Part shown: piece after piece, positions 1 to 8,614 of the stretch
Position numbering within the stretch: the first letter of the stretch is position 1
Layout: every line of letters begins with the position of its first letter
Notes under the pieces: generated by a model
The model's database searches: none
What the model was told of the DNA's origin: nothing
What the model saw: only the letters and a program-made list of their open reading frames with translations
Origin: CAIVPM01 sp964477265
Lineage (GTDB): Bacteria; Bacteroidota; Bacteroidia; Chitinophagales; Chitinophagaceae
Length of the DNA stretch: 64,000 nucleotides
Direction of reading: 5' to 3'
NCBI GenBank assembly: GCA_964477265.1
Contig: CAYZDJ010000010.1
Coordinates: 24,453 to 88,452 of the forward strand
Translations under genes and position numbers: made by a program

Positions 1-3000
1 AACCTTGCACTATCTGCATTAGCAAGTGTAGCACTATTACCAGAAGATGCTAATGAACCCCATGTTGCTGTACCTGTAGATTGATTATCTAAAGTACCAC
101 TAACAGTTAAGATTTTGCCACTTGCTACGGTAAATGCAATACCATTGCTGCCAGCCATTACCCAAGTATCTCCAGCATCAATTGTTAAGTTTTGAGAAAT
201 AAGGCAACCTTTATTTACCACTACACTACTACCGCCTCCTTGAGTAATACAACCACTACTATTATTTACAATTAAACTATCATAAGTAAATGGTGGAATA
301 GTTTGAGGGCTAGTGCCATTAAAACTAATTATACTACCACTATTTGCAGTATTATAAGAATTTGTTGTAAACTGATTTGCAATACCTACAACACTGCTTG
401 GGAAAGTTCTTGTACCACTGCCACTTAATGTTAGGTTATAATAATTAGCCGAACTAACAGTTTGATCTATGCTACCACTATAACCAACAGTGCTACCACT
501 ATAAAGGGTACCAAATGTTGGTGCTGTTGCAGTTTTAACTTCTAAGTCACCGTCATTTTCAACATCTACAGTTCCAGTAATATCTGAAGTAACATTAAAT
601 ACTCCACTACCTGCGTTTACAGATATTTTACTGTTTGTACCACTTACTGTCCAGGCACCACTCATTGTAGCACCAGTATTATAAATTTTAAATGTTTGTA
701 GGTTATCTGTAAAATTAGCTGGGTTTGTGCCTGTACCATCTTGGTTTGTTCCCCAATTGCTTACGTTAGTGACGTCGCTATTAGCAACGTTGTAATATGT
801 TGTTGGAGTTTGGAAAGTAAATCCTGCAAGTGTTGCAGTACCACTACCTGTTGTAACACTAACATCTCCACTTGTTCCTGTGCTTACTACTGCAGTTATT
901 TGTGTACCACTATTTACAGTAAAGCTTGTTGCAGGTGTGCCACCGAAACTTACAGCAGTAACACCACTAAAATTAGTACCAGTAATAACAACACTGCTAC
1001 CACTAACTTGAGATGTAGGAGTAAATGATGTAACTGTTGGAGGAGGAGGCGTTACGCTTCCTTTAAATTGAACATTTTTTAATTGTCCATAACGACCAGT
1101 GCTAGAGCTACCCACAGCATAATATAGTCTAACTGTTAAAGTTTGTCCACTTGTTAAACTTACGCCAGTACTACCATTTAATGGAATTCTGTAAGTAGTA
1201 GATGGACCAGATGTTGATGTTGAGTTTGCCGGTGTAATTGGTGTTGTAAATCCGCCATAGTTTGCACCCAATGCAGTTCCATTTAATGTACCTCCAGAAG
1301 TTACATCTGAACTATCACTTGCAAAACCACTTTTTGAATACACAATTGCTAATCTACCATTAGCTGAATTCCATATAGCAGATGTTAATACTACTGAATC
1401 TACCCTAACACCATAACCAGTATTACCACTAACTGTAAATTGAACATAATGCAATCTTGTTACACTTGAACCAGGTCCGCCATTGGCACTTGTCCATAAT
1501 CCTGTAGATGTAGATGTTAATGATGGAGCAAAGCCCATACCTATAGTAGATGAGTATGCAGCAACAGACGCTACAGTTGTTCCATTAGATAAAGCTACCC
1601 CATTTAAAGATGATGAAGCAGCATTAATACCTACAGCTCTAGTTCCTGAATTGTCGTTATTATTTGCACTAAAAGGATATTCTTGTAATACAGTTGCTAC
1701 ATAAGAAGGTGCACTACTTGTTGTACCACTAACAGCAACATTAACAGTTGTTCCGCCAGTTGTTGAAATGGCAACATTACCACTGTAAGAACCATTAGCT
1801 ACAGCTGCCAATCTTACGTAAACAGGAGTGCTTGCAAGTGTTCCACCACTTTGAGTGTAGTTTGCTGTAGAACCCCATGAACTATTATTGGTACTTACCT
1901 GAAAATTAGTTGGTGCAGTAACTGTGATATTAGCAGTAAGATTGGCACCACTAATAGTGAAATTTTGAGATGATGATGCAGTATTAGTAGTTGCCGAAAA
2001 AGCAGACAATGTAGTTACACTACTTGTAATAGTTGGTTGATTAGAAATAGTAATAGTATCTGTACTTGTATAAGTGGTACCATTATAAGTCATTTGCAAA
2101 ATATATCTGTTAACGCCTGTTGGCATAGAATTATCAGCAGTAGAATAACTAAAGTTTGAAGATGTACCATTAGTAGTAGAAACAACTGTAGAAAATGCAC
2201 CACCATTATTATTACGCATAACAGTGTAAGTCATAGCAAGTGGCCAACACATATTCCAAGATAAACTTGCAGAAGTACCGCTTGTTTGTGTGCCACTAAA
2301 ATTAGCTGTTGCCACAGGTAAATCTACTGCATTGCACATAGTGCTTACAGTACTAGTGCAAGGATCCCATCCTCCTAAAACATTTGAAATAGTATAATTT
2401 GAATATTGCCCTGCACTTAATTGTGTACTAAAATTCACTCTTGCAGTACTGCTATATCCAGCTCCAGAACTATTATATTCTCCAAAAGAAACATCAGCAG
2501 TTGTAGCTGATCCTGCTGCAGAACGACTCCAACCAGAATCCTTAATTACACTGCTCATATTACAATTTAAGTAAACGGCTTGTGGTTTATTTTGCCAAGG
2601 ACGACCCAGATAATAAAGACCAGTCATATCAGAAGCTCCATTTATTTTACATCCATTAAATACAAAACCCCAAGGACTGCCAAAACTTGTGCCTGCAGCA
2701 GTGTTTGGTGCACAAATTACACCACCCGAAGTACGACTTTTACAATATATATAGCAGCTATCCATCCAAACTGTGCTTGCACCAAATATAAAATCAACTG
2801 TTCCGTCTATATAACAATTTTTAAAATAAGATGCAACACCAGAATTTTTACAGTATAATACATCTTGTCTTCCTAAAAATCTACAATTTCTAAAACTTGC
2901 TTTATCGCCACTAATATTTACTGCTACAGCTTGATTACTGCTTGTAACACCATCAACTGCATTGTTTTGAAATGTTAAATTAGCAGCAGTAAAACTAGCC

Positions 3001-3344
3001 CCATTTACAAAAAAAGATGCAGAGCCAGAAGTTCCAATTGGGCTGCCATTTAATAAAGTAGTAGTAGCGTTGTCGTTATAATAGATAACTGTTGTTAATA
3101 CACTTTCTCCCACCATGGTAATGTTGGGTCTGTTTGTAGGGACAGTATCTTTTTCGTAATAAACACCAGCTTTTACAAAAATGTAGTAGGTTGATGTTGA
3201 GTTGGTTGGTGCAGAAGCAATAGCTGCTGCAACTGTTGTGTGTGTTCCACTACCATCTTTAGCAACGGTAGCGTTGTAGGTTTGAGCGTTTAGTACAAAA
3301 CAAGTACAGAATAACGCAAATAAAAAGACTGAAATCTTTTTCAT
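1..3344 (-). CDS. Secreted pectinesterase (CE8) with C-terminal Ig-like/IPT domains; 3' end cut by window edge
   Basis: An open minus-strand frame runs from ATG at 3344 to the left edge (1114 codons, no stop seen). It starts with a signal peptide (MKKISVFLFALF... ending LNAQ). Residues about 22-320 are a pectin methylesterase right-handed beta-helix: GRQDVLY carries the transition-state Gln and an Asp, about residue 177-189 reads IDGTVDFIFGAS (family signature with the second catalytic Asp), and YYLGRPW holds the substrate-binding Arg. It should demethylate pectin outside the cell or at its surface. Downstream are Ser/Thr/Gly-rich beta-sandwich stretches and an IPT/TIG-like segment (PTVTSFTPTSQVSGSSVVIT). 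Such long Bacteroidota enzymes often end in a type IX secretion tail, which would lie outside the window. No other pectin genes are adjacent. The enzyme assignment is firm; the accessory domains are less so. Confidence 0.9.
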   Translation of the reverse strand, partial: MKKISVFLFALFCTCFVLNAQTYNATVAKDGSGTHTTVAAAIASAPTNSTSTYYIFVKAGVYYEKDTVPTNRPNITMVGESVLTTVIYYNDNATTTLLNGSPIGTSGSASFFVNGASFTAANLTFQNNAVDGVTSSNQAVAVNISGDKASFRNCRFLGRQDVLYCKNSGVASYFKNCYIDGTVDFIFGASTVWMDSCYIYCKSRTSGGVICAPNTAAGTSFGSPWGFVFNGCKINGASDMTGLYYLGRPWQNKPQAVYLNCNMSSVIKDSGWSRSAAGSATTADVSFGEYNSSGAGYSSTARVNFSTQLSAGQYSNYTISNVLGGWDPCTSTVSTMCNAVDLPVATANFSGTQTSGTSASLSWNMCWPLAMTYTVMRNNNGGAFSTVVSTTNGTSSNFSYSTADNSMPTGVNRYILQMTYNGTTYTSTDTITISNQPTITSSVTTLSAFSATTNTASSSQNFTISGANLTANITVTAPTNFQVSTNNSSWGSTANYTQSGGTLASTPVYVRLAAVANGSYSGNVAISTTGGTTVNVAVSGTTSSAPSYVATVLQEYPFSANNNDNSGTRAVGINAASSSLNGVALSNGTTVASVAAYSSTIGMGFAPSLTSTSTGLWTSANGGPGSSVTRLHYVQFTVSGNTGYGVRVDSVVLTSAIWNSANGRLAIVYSKSGFASDSSDVTSGGTLNGTALGANYGGFTTPITPANSTSTSGPSTTYRIPLNGSTGVSLTSGQTLTVRLYYAVGSSSTGRYGQLKNVQFKGSVTPPPPTVTSFTPTSQVSGSSVVITGTNFSGVTAVSFGGTPATSFTVNSGTQITAVVSTGTSGDVSVTTGSGTATLAGFTFQTPTTYYNVANSDVTNVSNWGTNQDGTGTNPANFTDNLQTFKIYNTGATMSGAWTVSGTNSKISVNAGSGVFNVTSDITGTVDVENDGDLEVKTATAPTFGTLYSGSTVGYSGSIDQTVSSANYYNLTLSGSGTRTFPSSVVGIANQFTTNSYNTANSGSIISFNGTSPQTIPPFTYDSLIVNNSSGCITQGGGSSVVVNKGCLISQNLTIDAGDTWVMAGSNGIAFTVASGKILTVSGTLDNQSTGTATWGSLASSGNSATLANADSAR

Positions 3345-3661
3345 AAGGCAATCGTTTTTGTTTAAAAATTAAGAATGTGAAGTTGTGATTTTTTCTTAAA
3401 AATTAACGTAAAACGATTGCATAAAAAATGCAATCGTAATCGGCATCGATTGCATTTAATTCAATGTTGATAAGGGTTTCAGCCAATTGAGTTAAAAAAA
3501 ATCAATCATAATTGGCAAAAGCAATAAGCAGGTAACCCTGTAAAATTTATTGAGTATAGTCTGCTTGCAGAAATCGTTAATGGCACGCAGAACTTTTCTG
3601 CGAATGCTGTATGCCCATCAAGAAAATAAATAAAAAGTGTTTGTGAATACAGCAGCCGTGT
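3345..3661. other. Intergenic region upstream of the pectinesterase
   Basis: This 317-bp stretch has no credible gene. It holds the pectinesterase promoter region with a cluster of GCAATCG/CGATTGC words (listed separately) and a small hairpin at 3586-3602 (CGCAGA / TCTGCG arms) near the end of the next minus-strand gene. The rest is AT-rich and featureless to me. Confidence 0.6.
3348..3455. promoter_or_regulatory. Cluster of GCAATCG half-sites (candidate operator)
   Basis: The 9-mer CGATTGCAT or its complement occurs at 3414-3422, 3428-3436 and 3447-3455. The shorter GCAATCG lies at 3348-3354, three bases before the pectinesterase start. The first two 9-mers form a perfect inverted repeat around AAAAA. 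The longer word AAAACGATTGC occurs on both sides of the likely promoter. The CG centre with TTGC flanks resembles LacI-family operators, which is an inference from word shape only; no regulator gene is present in the window. Confidence 0.45.
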
Positions 3662-4120
3662 TTAAAACTTTTCCTTAGCTACTTTATCATGATATGGCAA
3701 AAACATGGGCAACGCTGCACTGCAATACCATTCGTAAAGCTCGGTAGCCAAAACGCCTGCTTTAATGGTTGGGTCTGTTTGCAATAATTCCTCTGCCTCT
3801 TTTATGGTTTTTACGTTTAGCACAAATATGCCCCTGTAGTGCTTGTCATTGTCTTTAAGTATGGGGCCTGCAACACTTAGCTTACCAAGCTTTGCAAGGT
3901 GGTTAATATTTGCCATGTGGCCTTTAAACAGGCTATCCCTTACTTTTTTATCAGTTACGTTATTTGTACCTGTTTTTAAAATCACAAAAATGTATTGCTT
4001 CATGCCATAAGCATCGGCACCCAAAGAATCAGCAAGCTGTTTATTATAAGTGGTATCTTTTTGTGCAAATGCAGTATTGATGCATACTACAGATAATAGT
4101 AAAGTAAATAGCTGTTTCAT
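3662..4120 (-). CDS. Secreted YCII-like domain protein
   Basis: The 152-residue product has a clear signal peptide (MKQLFTLLLSVVCINTAFAQ). The mature part has the ferredoxin-like alpha/beta pattern of YCII-related proteins: YIFVILKTG strand, a helix with HMANINHLAKLGKLSVAGPI, then GIFVLNVKTIKEAEELLQTDPTI. In this superfamily the His after the first helix and a downstream Asp often sit in the pocket; both appear here (H69 region, D116 region). The enzymatic role is unknown, and export to the periplasm is unusual for YCII proteins. It stands alone with its own promoter upstream. Confidence 0.7.
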   Translation of the reverse strand: MKQLFTLLLSVVCINTAFAQKDTTYNKQLADSLGADAYGMKQYIFVILKTGTNNVTDKKVRDSLFKGHMANINHLAKLGKLSVAGPILKDNDKHYRGIFVLNVKTIKEAEELLQTDPTIKAGVLATELYEWYCSAALPMFLPYHDKVAKEKF

Positions 4121-4142
4121 ATTTTTTTGTTTGTTAGCAAAA

Positions 4143-4170
4143 CAAACATATAAAAATATTGAGAGTCAAT
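4143..4170 (-). promoter_or_regulatory. Bacteroidota-type promoter for the YCII-like gene
   Basis: On the minus strand TATGTTTG (complement of 4143-4150) matches TAnnTTTG exactly. A TATTG word lies 16 bp upstream in the -33 position. The box is about 22 bp from the start codon at 4120. Confidence 0.45.
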
Positions 4171-4180
4171 AGAATTATTA

Positions 4181-4252
4181 TTGTTGAATGGTGCCAACGC
4201 CACTGTAGCTAAATAGTATTACCAATGCACGGAAAATAATAAAAATAAAATG
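4181..4252 (+). repeat. Copy 1 of a roughly 70-bp duplicated leader-like element
   Basis: Positions 4182-4208 are identical over 27 bp to 49012-49038, and similarity continues with scattered changes to an AAAATG at 4247-4252. Inside it TTG at 4181 opens an 11-codon frame reading LNGANATVAK before TAG at 4214-4216. Here the following AAAATG opens only a five-codon frame. The next real gene starts at 4347. Confidence 0.7.
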
Positions 4253-4346
4253 TGCAAAGCACATTAATATACCACACATTTTCCTTTAACCTTAATTAAC
4301 AAAAAATATCATTTTGCACAATCATATTTGCACAAACAATTTAGTT

Positions 4347-5117
4347 ATGGAACCCATTATTTCGTTAAAGAATATTTATAAAAACTATGGCAGCAAGCAG
4401 GTGCTGCGAAACATTAATTTAGACATATACCCAGGCCAGGTTATTGGCTATATAGGCCCCAATGGTGCAGGCAAAAGCACTACAGTAAAAATTTTGTGCG
4501 GGCTGATTTTTGATTTTGATGGTGAAGCCATTATTAAGGGTTACAACGTTAAAAAAAATCCATTGGAAGTTAAGGCCACCATTGGCTACATACCAGAGCT
4601 TGCAGAACTATATGATGTACTTACACCTCATGAATTTTTAAATATTATGGGCGAATTATATAACCTGCCGGCAAATGTTATTGAAGACAGGATGAATATA
4701 ATGCTTACTGCATTTGGCTTGCAGGATAATATGCACCAAAGGATGGACACGTTTAGCAAGGGTATGAAGCAAAAGGTTTTAATAACAAGTGGGCTGATTC
4801 ATAACCCTGACATTATTATTCTTGATGAACCATTGAGTGGACTTGATGCCAACAGCGTGATTATTATTAAGGATTTAATAAGCAGGCTGGCACAGGAAGG
4901 CAAAACCATTTTTTATTGCAGCCACATGATGGATGTGGTGGAAAAAGTGAGTGATAAAATTGTGCTGATTAATGAAGGAACTGTTATTGCCAATGGCACA
5001 TTTGAAGAGCTGCAGCAGCAACAAGGTAATATAAGCCTGGAGAATATGTTTGCCCACCTTACAGCAAAGGAAAACCTTGGCGATGCTGCCACAAGCCTGG
5101 TGAATGCACTGAGGTAA
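4347..5117 (+). CDS. ABC transporter ATP-binding protein (ABC-2 export type)
   Basis: This 256-residue nucleotide-binding subunit has Walker A GPNGAGKST (37-45), a Q-loop region before YIPELAELYDVLTP, an atypical signature FSKGMKQK (about 136-143), Walker B with DIIILDEPLSGLD (about 155-167) and the switch His in YCSH. Start ATG 4347 is chosen over an upstream in-frame ATG at 4314 because family homology begins at EPIISLKNIYKNYG. The large membrane protein at 5228 follows on the same strand and is the obvious partner. The transported substrate cannot be told. The two genes are separated by a heptad repeat array. Confidence 0.9.
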   Translation: MEPIISLKNIYKNYGSKQVLRNINLDIYPGQVIGYIGPNGAGKSTTVKILCGLIFDFDGEAIIKGYNVKKNPLEVKATIGYIPELAELYDVLTPHEFLNIMGELYNLPANVIEDRMNIMLTAFGLQDNMHQRMDTFSKGMKQKVLITSGLIHNPDIIILDEPLSGLDANSVIIIKDLISRLAQEGKTIFYCSHMMDVVEKVSDKIVLINEGTVIANGTFEELQQQQGNISLENMFAHLTAKENLGDAATSLVNALR

Positions 5118-5119
5118 TA

Positions 5120-5175
5120 TTGGGAATTAGGAATTAGGTATTGGGTATTAGGTATTGGGTATTGGGTATTGGGAA
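5120..5175 (+). repeat. Tandem heptad array, eight units of TTRGGWA
   Basis: Eight consecutive 7-bp units fit TT(A/G)GG(T/A)A in unbroken register from 5120, two bases after the stop codon of the ABC ATPase gene. Examples are TTGGGAA, TTAGGTA and TTGGGTA. Confidence 0.95.
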
Positions 5176-5185
5176 TGATGAAGTT

Positions 5186-5227
5186 TATCACTAACCATTA
5201 ACCACTAACAAGTAACAACTAAACGAA
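5186..5227 (+). repeat. Second heptad array, AACNANT type, reaching the permease start codon
   Basis: Six 7-bp units (TATCACT, AACCATT, AACCACT, AACAAGT, AACAACT, AAACGAA) run without a register break to the base before ATG at 5228. It differs in sequence from the array just upstream. Confidence 0.8.
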
Positions 5228-6949
5228 ATGAACAAGTTTAACAAATTTTTAGTAAGCATATTTTTATTTCCAAAGGGATTGTATAAAAAATTGGGTTGTG
5301 ATGTAAAACAGCTTGAAGCCATATTGGTTTTAAAATTAATGATGGATGACAGGCGTCCAAATGCTTTCAGGCAAATGAAACGCAACGAGCCAAAGAAGAA
5401 AAAGGAAGTAAGCAATGCCACTATCTGGGGCATGGTTGGTTCGTTGTTTATGGGCTTGTTCTTTTTGCTGTTTTTTGTTTTTGGCAACAACACATCAGAT
5501 TTCACAGTTTACTTTACTTCGTTTTGCACGCTGCTTGCACTAACATTAATTACAGATTTTACAAGTGTTTTACTTGACGTAAGGGACAACTTCATCATAT
5601 TGCCCAAGCCTGTTAACGACAGGACTTTTGTATTGGCAAAACTGCTGCACATTATTATACACATCAGCAAATTAATTGCTCCTTTAAGCTTGCCAGTGCT
5701 GGTGTTTATTGGTATTACAAAGGGATTGGGAGGGTTACTTATTTTATTACCTATACTTGTTTTAATAACACTGTTTACCATTTTTCTTATTAACGCATTT
5801 TACCTTTTTGCCTTAAAGGTTACCACGCCCGAAAAATTCAAGAACATTATCAGCTATATACAAATTGCATTTGCCATTGGTGTTTATGCTGCTTCGCAAA
5901 TATTGCCAAGAATGATAGGAAAATTTGGCAATGGCGTTGACCTTGAAAAATACAAATGGATAAAACTGTTTCCTACCTATTGGTTTGCCAAATGCTGGAA
6001 TGCTTTATACACAGGCACTTTAGACAAGGCAGGCATTTTTGCAATAGCTTTTACCATCATCGTTCCTATATTGTCGGTGTGGGTTGTCATTAAATATTTT
6101 GCACCTTCCTTTAACCAAAAATTATCGCAAATAACTGGCAGCAGTAGCGATGAAAGCAACAAAAACGTTGTTAAGGAAAACATTAACAAAAAAAGCTACA
6201 GCAACTGGTGGGGCAATATATTAACCAAAAAAGGTACAGAAAGAATGGGCTTTTTATTTACATGGAAAATGATGATGCGTAGCAGGGATTTTAAGCTTAA
6301 GGTTTATCCTGGAATTGGATATATGATTGTTATCTTTTTTATAATGTTCTGGCAAAACAGCCATACCAGCTTATCCAAAATTGGCACTGCCATTCAAACA
6401 CAATCAAATGCTGGCAAAGGTGCTGTGCTGATGATTATTTATTTTTCTACATTAATGATATCAACTGCACTTGGTGGCATTGTTATGAGCGATAAATACA
6501 AAGCTGCGTGGCTATATTTTATAACACCCATTTATGAACCAGGAAAAATTATAGTGGGTGCAGTAAAGGCTGTAGTAGTGATGTTTTTTGTGCCACTGGC
6601 AATTCTTGCAATAGGCCTGGGTGTTGTGTTTGCAGGGTTTTCAATTTTGCCTAACTTGATACTGGCTATTTGCAACCAGGTTTTAATTATTGGGTTATTT
6701 TCAATAAATGGTGTCAGGTTTTTACCTTTTTCCACCAACACATATAAGCCCAGCTTTACAACTGCATTAAAGGGAATAGCCATGCTTATACTGGCAATGA
6801 TTGTGGGCACGCTACACTTTTTTATTTACGACTATATATGGATTGTGTTACCAATGATGGCTCTTTCATTAACTGCCACATATTTTATCTATAAAAACAT
6901 TGGCAACTATAGCTGGAACAAAATAATGTCTGTTTACAGAGAAGATTAA
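5228..6949 (+). CDS. ABC transporter permease, large multi-spanning membrane protein
   Basis: The 573-residue product has many hydrophobic segments: about two near residues 65-110 (MVGSLFMGLFFLLFFVFG and the following segment), several at 135-200 and 215-295, and a second cluster at 365-560. A cytosolic loop of about 60 residues (KKKEVSNATIW follows a basic N-terminal part; another loop around 295-345 is rich in Ser/Asn/Lys) separates the clusters. It is probably the membrane subunit for the ATPase at 4347. The N-terminal basic region before the first span is long for an ABC-2 permease. Its stop codon overlaps the stop of the convergent protease gene. The exact family is not certain. Confidence 0.75.
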   Translation: MNKFNKFLVSIFLFPKGLYKKLGCDVKQLEAILVLKLMMDDRRPNAFRQMKRNEPKKKKEVSNATIWGMVGSLFMGLFFLLFFVFGNNTSDFTVYFTSFCTLLALTLITDFTSVLLDVRDNFIILPKPVNDRTFVLAKLLHIIIHISKLIAPLSLPVLVFIGITKGLGGLLILLPILVLITLFTIFLINAFYLFALKVTTPEKFKNIISYIQIAFAIGVYAASQILPRMIGKFGNGVDLEKYKWIKLFPTYWFAKCWNALYTGTLDKAGIFAIAFTIIVPILSVWVVIKYFAPSFNQKLSQITGSSSDESNKNVVKENINKKSYSNWWGNILTKKGTERMGFLFTWKMMMRSRDFKLKVYPGIGYMIVIFFIMFWQNSHTSLSKIGTAIQTQSNAGKGAVLMIIYFSTLMISTALGGIVMSDKYKAAWLYFITPIYEPGKIIVGAVKAVVVMFFVPLAILAIGLGVVFAGFSILPNLILAICNQVLIIGLFSINGVRFLPFSTNTYKPSFTTALKGIAMLILAMIVGTLHFFIYDYIWIVLPMMALSLTATYFIYKNIGNYSWNKIMSVYRED

Positions 6950-8532
6950 TGAAGCAGTTGCAAGGCCTTGTTTACAACCGTATCTGTGGTATTGTTGATT
7001 TGATAGTAAGCCAGGTTGCTTATGGTTTGCTTAGCAACATTTGCCTTTATTTTTTGGGTAATTATAGTTTTCAATTCAGTAGAAAAACTTGCGATAGCAA
7101 TGCTGTCTTTTGCTGCAATATCCTGCAGTTGCTTAAAATCATTATCACTCAATATAACATTTGTATTTACTGCGTTTAAATTATTTATTGACGAAAGCTT
7201 TTGCTTATTTGCAAGGTAATATTTCAACTCAAATTTTTCCAAAGCATCAGACCTGTATAAAGCATTTAATATTTTTTTATTGGCAGATGTATCTATGCCA
7301 ATAAATACATCTGGAGTAATGCCACCACCACCATAAACTGTATTGCCCTTTGGTGTTTTAAATGCCTTGCCTTTTAGCGTAGCAGAGTCGCCTTTTACCA
7401 CTTCGCCATCAGTATATCTTTCAATTAATTCGTGCATATATTTTGCCTTGCCTGCAGTGTATGGCTTTTGAATATTTCTGCCCAATGGAGTGTAATACCT
7501 TGCAACAGTTAAACGCAAAGCACCACCATTGCTAAGGTTGTATTGCTGCTGCACCAAACCTTTACCAAACGAGCGTCTGCCTACAATTGTAGCCCTGTCC
7601 CAATCCTGCAAGGCACCAGCCAGAACCTCGCTTGCACTGGCACTTGTTTCATCTATCAGCACCACAAGTTTTCCCTGTTCAAACAATCCATCTTTCCTGC
7701 AACGCTTTTCATCTTTTGCTATTTTACTGCCTTGTGTATAAACAATTAATTTATCACCATCCAAAAATTCATCTGCAATAGCTGTTGCTGCATGCATGTA
7801 ACCACCACCATTGCCACGCAAGTCAAGCACCAGACTTTCCATTTTCGCCTTTTGCAGCTTCTCCAATTCCTGCATAAATTCCTCATAAGTCCTTTCGGCA
7901 AACTTGTTTATTTTTATGTAACCTGTTTTTGCATCAAGCATGTAAGCAGCATCTACACTTGGCGTTGATATAGAGCCTCGCGTTATATTTATCTTTTTTA
8001 TAGCGGCACTACGAATTAAATTTAATGTAACCACACTCCCAGCATCACCACGCATTTTGCTTCTTATAAATTCTTCAGTTATATTTTTTTTAGTAAGTGA
8101 TATGCTATCATTGATACCTATAATCTTATCCCCTATTTCAATACCAGCTTTTTGTGCAGGTCCATTTTTTATTAACTGCACAATGCAAACAGTGTCATCA
8201 ATAATATTATACAAAACACCAATACCTGTAAAACGTCCTTCCAACTGGCTGTTCACCATCTCAAGTTCACTTGGCTTTATATAAACTGAGTGTGGGTCAA
8301 GATGAGAAAGCATTTCATCTATAGCAAAAGCATTAATGCTGTCCATGCCAATGTCATCTACATATTTATTTTGAATTAAGGTAGATATTTCCTGCAAGGT
8401 ATTGCCATTGCCTTTGCTAAAGAAACCATTGCCACCAATAGTACTGTTTAGTGCATAACCCAAAGCCAGCCCAATTAATAAAACTACTGAAAAATAAACA
8501 GGCATTAAACTTTGAGATGGTTTACGTTGCAT
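6946..8532 (-). CDS. S41 family C-terminal processing peptidase (CtpA-like)
   Basis: The 528-residue product starts with a membrane anchor or uncleaved signal (about residues 11-30). A PDZ domain occupies about 95-180 (FTGIGVLY; GPAQKAGIEIGDKIIGIN). The S41 core includes GYIKINKFAERTYEEF, LVLDLRGNGGG (about 235-244), TSASASEVLAGAL and RRSFGKGLVQ. Ser299 and Lys324 are 25 residues apart, the spacing of the Ser-Lys dyad in CtpA. It should trim C-termini of envelope proteins in the periplasm. The roughly 190 C-terminal residues are a family-typical extension. It is convergent with the ABC permease, and the two stop codons share TTAA. Confidence 0.93.
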   Translation of the reverse strand: MQRKPSQSLMPVYFSVVLLIGLALGYALNSTIGGNGFFSKGNGNTLQEISTLIQNKYVDDIGMDSINAFAIDEMLSHLDPHSVYIKPSELEMVNSQLEGRFTGIGVLYNIIDDTVCIVQLIKNGPAQKAGIEIGDKIIGINDSISLTKKNITEEFIRSKMRGDAGSVVTLNLIRSAAIKKINITRGSISTPSVDAAYMLDAKTGYIKINKFAERTYEEFMQELEKLQKAKMESLVLDLRGNGGGYMHAATAIADEFLDGDKLIVYTQGSKIAKDEKRCRKDGLFEQGKLVVLIDETSASASEVLAGALQDWDRATIVGRRSFGKGLVQQQYNLSNGGALRLTVARYYTPLGRNIQKPYTAGKAKYMHELIERYTDGEVVKGDSATLKGKAFKTPKGNTVYGGGGITPDVFIGIDTSANKKILNALYRSDALEKFELKYYLANKQKLSSINNLNAVNTNVILSDNDFKQLQDIAAKDSIAIASFSTELKTIITQKIKANVAKQTISNLAYYQINNTTDTVVNKALQLLH

Positions 8533-8614
8533 ATATAATTGTTGAAATATCTGTAAATGTTGGGTTGCAAATAAAAGGCAAATAAATTTACAGTACGTCT
8601 ATGGAATAAGTAGC

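Noticed and set aside
741..1028. Plus-strand Cys/Ser/Thr-rich open frame
   Set aside because: Antisense shadow of the Ser/Thr-rich pectinesterase; composition reflects the complement of ACA/AGT-rich codons.
4913..5191. Minus-strand frame with Ile/Pro/Asn/Gln/Tyr repeats
   Set aside because: It is the antisense reading of the TTRGGWA heptad array plus the ABC ATPase gene; no start context or homologue pattern.
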